Source of the DNA: Glandiceps talaboti
Taxonomy: Eukaryota > Hemichordata > Enteropneusta > Spengelidae
DNA: 12,500 bases
NCBI RefSeq assembly: GCF_964340395.1
Contig: NC_135558.1
Location: forward strand, 10,460,001 to 10,472,500
Direction of reading: 5' to 3'
A program made the translations under genes and the position numbers. Positions 8,635 to 12,500 of this stretch are shown here, piece after piece (position 1 is the first letter of the stretch; every line of letters begins with the position of its first letter). The notes under the pieces were generated by a model, which was not told the DNA's origin, did no database searches, and worked only from the letters and a program-made list of their open reading frames with translations.

Positions 8635-9973
8635 CTGTCATCATTTCTATTAAGGTATAGTATTACACGTCACTGTCATCTCTTGGGGTTATATTAGTAA
8701 CACAAACAGTAGTGGACCGAAAGTCTGACACCAATTCCTTACATTTGCACCAGCAGTCAACTGGAATTATCTACATTCGGTCGGTGTCATGGTCGTAAAT
8801 ATATAGTTATTTAGGACGCGACCATTAATGTCATCGACCCAAATAGAATTACTGGTGTGTGGTGTTCAAGTACAGCCATATTAAACCAGATGAGTATTAA
8901 ATTGTTAGAGAATTAAGTGTTGCTAGTTAAAGTTAGGGTGTGTCCATTTTCAATTCGGGGTGGGGGAATGATTCTCCTGCATTTTTCTAGTGAACCCCGT
9001 GCAAAATGGTGATTATAAAAGTAGCCCTTTGCGACTTCTCAAATTATCAAATATATTTCACTTCTTTGCAGAATAATATAATCAAGTAATTCTTCGTATG
9101 GGACAAAATTAACACATAAAAGGTTCAGATGTGAACAATACCCCTTTATTCTCGGCAAGTAGTTTTACAAGACTGTCATGCTTTGAAGGTATTCTCTACT
9201 GTGATGTCAATTCATCTTAAAGTATATCTGCATCTTGTCCAGTTCTCCAAAATAGCGGGAACTGTGTCTCGACTTGAATCTGTTAAAACCGTTGCTATAA
9301 AAAAAGAAACTCCGACAAATTCTCAGTTAAAATCCAGAAATTTGAAGAATTAGGGGTTATCTTACACATTTTTGATATAGATGTCAAAATGTTTTGGATG
9401 CATTTGTGTCCATGGATGTACACTCAGTATTCGGCATCTAATGATTATGTTCTTCACTCCCATATATTCAGATCTAAATGCAACACCCCCCCCCCTAAAT
9501 AAGTATACAAAAGTACATACCGTTATCCGATTTCCAGCTAGAAATCGTCTCGACCACTCCTCGGCCAGGACATTCGTTTACTTTTGAAAGTATACTTTGT
9601 ATACCTAGAGGACTTACTTGGAATAAAATGACAACAATTTATATTTACTTGGACCCTATCCCTAACATTGGCATTGGTCTGTGAAGTGTTTATATTGGTT
9701 AGACAGCTTATTTAGTTAACGTCTCTATAAATCACTTCTGAAACAAAATATAGGTTTCATGTTCTTTTTCCTGTCGTCCATCATGATAGAGGGTAAAATC
9801 GTAAACAAGAATTGTCTTTAAGCAGTTTTTGCACCAAGGGACAGGATATTAATACTGTTAAAACGAAGGGAGAGAAACAAGTCTATTAGAAGATGGGGAT
9901 AATTTGACCCAAATTCATGGGCTGTACCGGAACACTAACAACGACAGCCTACTAAATTCACTTTTGTTCTTAC
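8635..9973. other. Unassigned stretch 5' of the transmembrane exon
   Basis: Several minus-strand splice-like sites occur: a strong pyrimidine tract ending TTTTAACAG near 9858, CACTTCACAG near 9680, and donors GTAAGT near 9615 and GTATGT near 9520. No segment they delimit gives a recognisable protein. A C10 tract lies at 9486-9495. The conserved Cys-loop receptor motifs expected here were not found. Confidence 0.45.
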
Positions 9974-10049
9974 TTGAGGACTGTATTCGTTCTTTAACAA
10001 ATGTGGGTCATAAGAGCTATCCTTGTTTTCGCCGCTCACCCCTTGCGCA
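9974..10049 (-). CDS. Weak candidate exon of unknown function
   Basis: On the minus strand a pyrimidine-rich tract ending CATAG (AG at 10051-10050) and a donor CAA|GTAAGA (GT at 9973-9972) bracket 76 bases. These encode AQGVSGENKD, SSYDPHLLKN and EYSPQ in a frame that is open for about 72 codons overall (about 10157-9940) but lacks a Met. It lies between the GT31 gene and the membrane exon on the same strand, where N-terminal exons of the latter would be expected. I do not recognise the peptide. A likeness to the N-terminal helix of nicotinic receptors (LL...Y, then R) is too short to weigh. Confidence 0.18.
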
Positions 10050-10799
10050 CTATGTTTGAAAACGAGGCCAACGTGGTAAAGTGCTGATATTGAACAATTG
10101 TACGGACATGATAACTGTCTATTGGCTATATGAACAGGTAGTTGAGATTTATACTAATGGCAGAGTTCGAAACTTCGTCGTAAAAAAAAACAGGCCTCTT
10201 TACGGCACTGACCGAGATGCATCCCAAAATAATGATTTTTTTTCATTGCGGCAGAGGAAAGGTATGTTATCGCTTGAGGGCGTGTGTGAGGCTGATTTCT
10301 CAATATGATATTTTATTATTATATTGTCTATCAACTCAAATACAATTAGATGAACCTCCTTTTACAACATGATGTAATATAATGTATTTGACAAGTATAA
10401 AGTGGTTCAACGTTTGTTGAAATCAATGTACAAAATATACACTTATAATACATGTTAAAACATGTGTATGTGTGTTTATTTGCAGTCAAAACAAAAACAA
10501 ATGACATCACTTAATACATTTGGCTGGAAAATCATACATTTCAAAATTTTAATTTCCTGTATACTGTCATTGAAGAAATCTGAAGAAATTACCCATTTTT
10601 TCAAGTCCTTATCTAGTTCTCTTTACGATTGGCAATGTACATATGTTACAACTTACCTAGTAGCAAATCAGCTTTAATACGCTTGCGAATCAAACTTCAA
10701 ATGCAAATGAAACAGTTCAGTGTTACATTGACCTCGAGACAACCTTTGTAGCACACAACAACAAAACGAGTGAATGGTTACTATCTGACACCATCCTGC
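10050..10799. other. Unassigned stretch between the GT31 gene and the candidate exon
   Basis: No recognised gene. A strong minus-strand donor (CTACTAG|GTAAGT) lies near 10657, preceded by an acceptor-like TTTGAAG about 40 bases upstream. Together they bound only a short segment, which could be an untranslated exon. A plus-strand frame at 10081-10308 has no family features. Confidence 0.45.
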
Positions 10800-10805
10800 T
10801 TTATT
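10800..10805 (-). promoter_or_regulatory. Candidate polyadenylation signal AATAAA for the GT31 gene
   Basis: TTTATT on the plus strand reads AATAAA on the minus strand, about 345 bases past the GT31 stop codon and beyond the CAGA microsatellite. If used, the microsatellite would be transcribed in the 3' UTR. Such hexamers are common by chance in AT-rich DNA. Confidence 0.3.
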
Positions 10806-10953
10806 TTATGACGCCGGATAAAACTGATATTACTGCAGATCACTTATTAATATGTATAAAGCTTTCACTGAAACCCGAACACTTCTTGCAACATGCCTAG
10901 GAAACACGTGTATAAAGTTCAAGAAGTATATAGTTTCTTTAGATATCGTGTCC

Positions 10954-10963
10954 ACAGACAGGC

Positions 10964-11008
<45 letters not shown>

Positions 11009-11030
11009 TACATACATACATACATACAAG

Positions 11031-11092
<62 letters not shown>
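10954..11092. repeat. (CAGA)n microsatellite interrupted by (CATA)n
   Basis: About 13 CAGA units are followed by a block of five to six CATA units (about 11007-11028), a short AAGGA junction, and about 15 more CAGA units. Open frames through it (repeated CLSV or TDRQ peptides) are repeat artefacts. It lies just downstream of the GT31 stop codon, so it is probably in the 3' UTR or the downstream flank. Confidence 0.97.
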
Positions 11093-11093
<1 letters not shown>

Positions 11094-11149
11094 CCATACA
11101 ATTACCTCCCCTTATATGGGAGATGATAATTCTACAACTTAACATGCAA

Positions 11150-12500
11150 TTATATCACTTCGTGATCACAACGATTTGGAAGATCGCTCAATAACAATTT
11201 CAACATACTACTGGGTAAAAAACCACGACATGTAAGGTAGGTTTTCGACATCTCACAAAAATCTGTTGACAAATCATAAGTATCATAATAGGCATTCGTC
11301 ATTATACACGTTCCTGCACTTTGAAAGTCTTCCCCGTGTTGTATGCTGATATTATGTTGACGAAATAAAATTCCAAGATATACACCGTGGAATTTGAAAA
11401 GAGGACCTGTTTGGGAGGACACATTCACAATTGTTTTGACGACATCAAAAGACAAAATTATGCCAGCCTTTTGGTCACAGTGGGGCGGGAAGACCTTTTC
11501 GCGCCATTCTTCCATCGATACGTACAATCCACTGTTGGGTGAACGAACAACTTTGGTGTTTATCTTCTTAAGGCAGTATACATAATTCATTTCTGGCGCT
11601 GACATTAAGTGGCGCATAACCGTTTCAACATTGGCATGAATTTTGGCATTCATCAACATGATAAACTTAGCGGGTTGATTAGAACTTGTGGCCCATCTAA
11701 ATGCAGATAATATATTAACTGTAAGTTGTCTTCCTCCTAAAACAATGTCTTGTACAATATCGCTGTAGAGTTCGTTTTCATGACGAATTAATTCCTGCAT
11801 TTGATGCTGTTCATAGGACGCATCTATGATGAAACGAATCATTATACGGTTACTTAGGGTGCCCAATCTCCCGAAGACTAATCGGAAATACTTCCGACGG
11901 TCATATTGTTCTGGTGACGTCACAATAAAAACTAGAAGAAACGGTTGACTAGGTGGGCTTTCAAAATTAGAATAATATTGAAAAGGTTGGTATGTATGAC
12001 TGACATTGGTTATTACTGATGGACTTGATGAATTGTTTTCACGAGACGACGGATAAAATGCAGGTCTTAGTTTCTCGAGTGTAAGTCCGTGGCATTTATC
12101 TTTGCTGGGAGTTTCGTGTAATATTTTCCAGAAGCGTCTCATCGTTTTGTGGGTTAGTCCATGAGATGCAAGAGCTGCTGGAATAACACAGGGGTGTCTG
12201 TAAATACCCGTCAAGTCAAAATGTATGTGTGGATAAGGCGCGATGTCCAGTCGTTGCAAAACAATACCAATGTAGGTATCTTCCCATTTGAATACAGTAT
12301 TCTGATGAGTACTTGCCAGGATTGCCAGCACAACATCCGTGGACAAAACGTAGGCAGGACCGTGGGCGTACGGAGGATACTTTTCACTTGGCCAAAAATC
12401 CCTCGGCGTGTACCATTTACTGCTTATGGATCTTGCAGGGTATGTGCCTACTTTTATTTCTCCCATATAGAACTTCTTTCTCTGAGAAAATCTTAAGAAG
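11150..12500 (-). CDS. GT31-family beta-1,3-glycosyltransferase-like protein, tandem domains, 5'-partial
   Basis: GT31 enzymes are Golgi type II membrane proteins that add beta-1,3-linked Gal or GlcNAc. Residues are counted from the first Met in the window (12466). The first domain is present only as its C-terminal half: KWY (17-19), YPPY followed by a small-residue turn and YVLS (30-42), then WEDTYIG (61-67), the usual ED-V/T-Y-x-G acidic motif, and the C-terminal C93/H102 region. A Ser/Asn/Pro-rich linker (about 120-170, possible N-glycosylation at N144, N145, N154) leads to a second GT31-like domain (about 174-430). It begins with PFLLVFIV and has R..FRLVFG where R..IR.TWG is usual, but it lacks the DDD motif (NAK at 273-275) and the ED motif (HG at 360-361). 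Met 1 is internal: the frame is open upstream to the window edge and the conserved block runs into it (KKFYMGE). Stop is TAA at 11150-11152. No intron is seen in the visible part. Family call is firm; donor and acceptor sugars cannot be told. Confidence 0.88.
   Translation of the reverse strand, partial: FLRFSQRKKFYMGEIKVGTYPARSISSKWYTPRDFWPSEKYPPYAHGPAYVLSTDVVLAILASTHQNTVFKWEDTYIGIVLQRLDIAPYPHIHFDLTGIYRHPCVIPAALASHGLTHKTMRRFWKILHETPSKDKCHGLTLEKLRPAFYPSSRENNSSSPSVITNVSHTYQPFQYYSNFESPPSQPFLLVFIVTSPEQYDRRKYFRLVFGRLGTLSNRIMIRFIIDASYEQHQMQELIRHENELYSDIVQDIVLGGRQLTVNILSAFRWATSSNQPAKFIMLMNAKIHANVETVMRHLMSAPEMNYVYCLKKINTKVVRSPNSGLYVSMEEWREKVFPPHCDQKAGIILSFDVVKTIVNVSSQTGPLFKFHGVYLGILFRQHNISIQHGEDFQSAGTCIMTNAYYDTYDLSTDFCEMSKTYLTCRGFLPSSMLKLLLSDLPNRCDHEVI
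12482..12500 (-). other. Possible splice acceptor upstream of the GT31 exon
   Basis: Read on the minus strand, the last bases of the window give a short pyrimidine-rich stretch ending TTTTCTCAG, directly before AGAAAGAAG of the GT31 frame. It could be a phase-0 acceptor with the exon starting at 12481. The frame is also open straight through it, so it may equally be coding sequence. Many GT31 genes have a single coding exon, which favours read-through. Confidence 0.25.

Noticed and set aside
9520-9573. Minus-strand peptide TNVLAEEWSRRFLAGN, resembling the TNVWxxQEWxDxxLxWN loop of nicotinic receptors, followed by a GTATGT donor
   Set aside because: A TAA codon sits directly upstream in the same frame with no AG acceptor between, and both the conserved Asp and the Trp pair are absent. 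The likeness is probably chance.
10449-10464. ACATGTT-AA-AACATGT short palindrome
   Set aside because: A seven-base stem without associated gene or conserved element; likely chance.
10830-11145. Frames on both strands rich in TDRQ or CLSV
   Set aside because: Translation of the CAGA array. The minus-strand frames lie downstream of the GT31 stop.
11394-11585. Plus-strand frame inside the GT31 gene (also 12161-12496)
   Set aside because: Shadow frames antisense to a clearly conserved GT31 coding sequence.

Overview
This window looks like nuclear DNA of an animal, most likely a marine invertebrate. The reasons are a long intron-free glycosyltransferase reading frame of a metazoan type, exon-sized coding islands flanked by GT/AG splice signals, no operon structure, and very abundant tetranucleotide microsatellites and C/G homopolymers in otherwise AT-rich DNA. 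I cannot place it more precisely: mollusc, annelid, hemichordate and cephalochordate all remain possible.

Layout. The only confident gene is at the right end on the minus strand (11150-12500). It is a GT31-family (beta-1,3-galactosyltransferase / beta-1,3-N-acetylglucosaminyltransferase-like) protein whose 5' part lies beyond the window. Its visible part holds the C-terminal half of one GT31 domain, a Ser/Asn-rich linker, and a second, degenerate GT31 domain that has lost the DxD and ED motifs. Below its stop come a (CAGA)n/(CATA)n microsatellite (10954-11092) and a possible polyadenylation signal (10800-10805).

Further left on the same strand is a 132-bp putative exon (8503-8634) with acceptor and donor sites that encodes a hydrophobic transmembrane segment. 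A second hydrophobic open segment lies at the extreme left edge (1-113). In strand order the two resemble M2 and M3 of nicotinic-type Cys-loop receptors, but the family call is tentative because the splice phase between them does not resolve simply. A weaker possible exon lies at 9974-10049. If 8503-8634 and 1-113 belong to one gene, almost everything between them is one large intron or several introns.

The interval 4729-8135 is a dense run of microsatellites: TAGG, GTTT/GGTT, GTCT, CT, GGAT, ATTC, ACTC/ACCC. The left part (114-4728) is mostly unassigned non-coding sequence. It contains a C/A homopolymer block, an imperfect inverted repeat with arms of about 125 bp (2834-2956 / 3144-3273), and a very regular G-quadruplex motif (3888-3909). 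I see no rRNA, tRNA, CRISPR array, complete transposon or bacterial-type gene. Nothing indicates that the GT31 gene and the putative membrane-protein exons work together.
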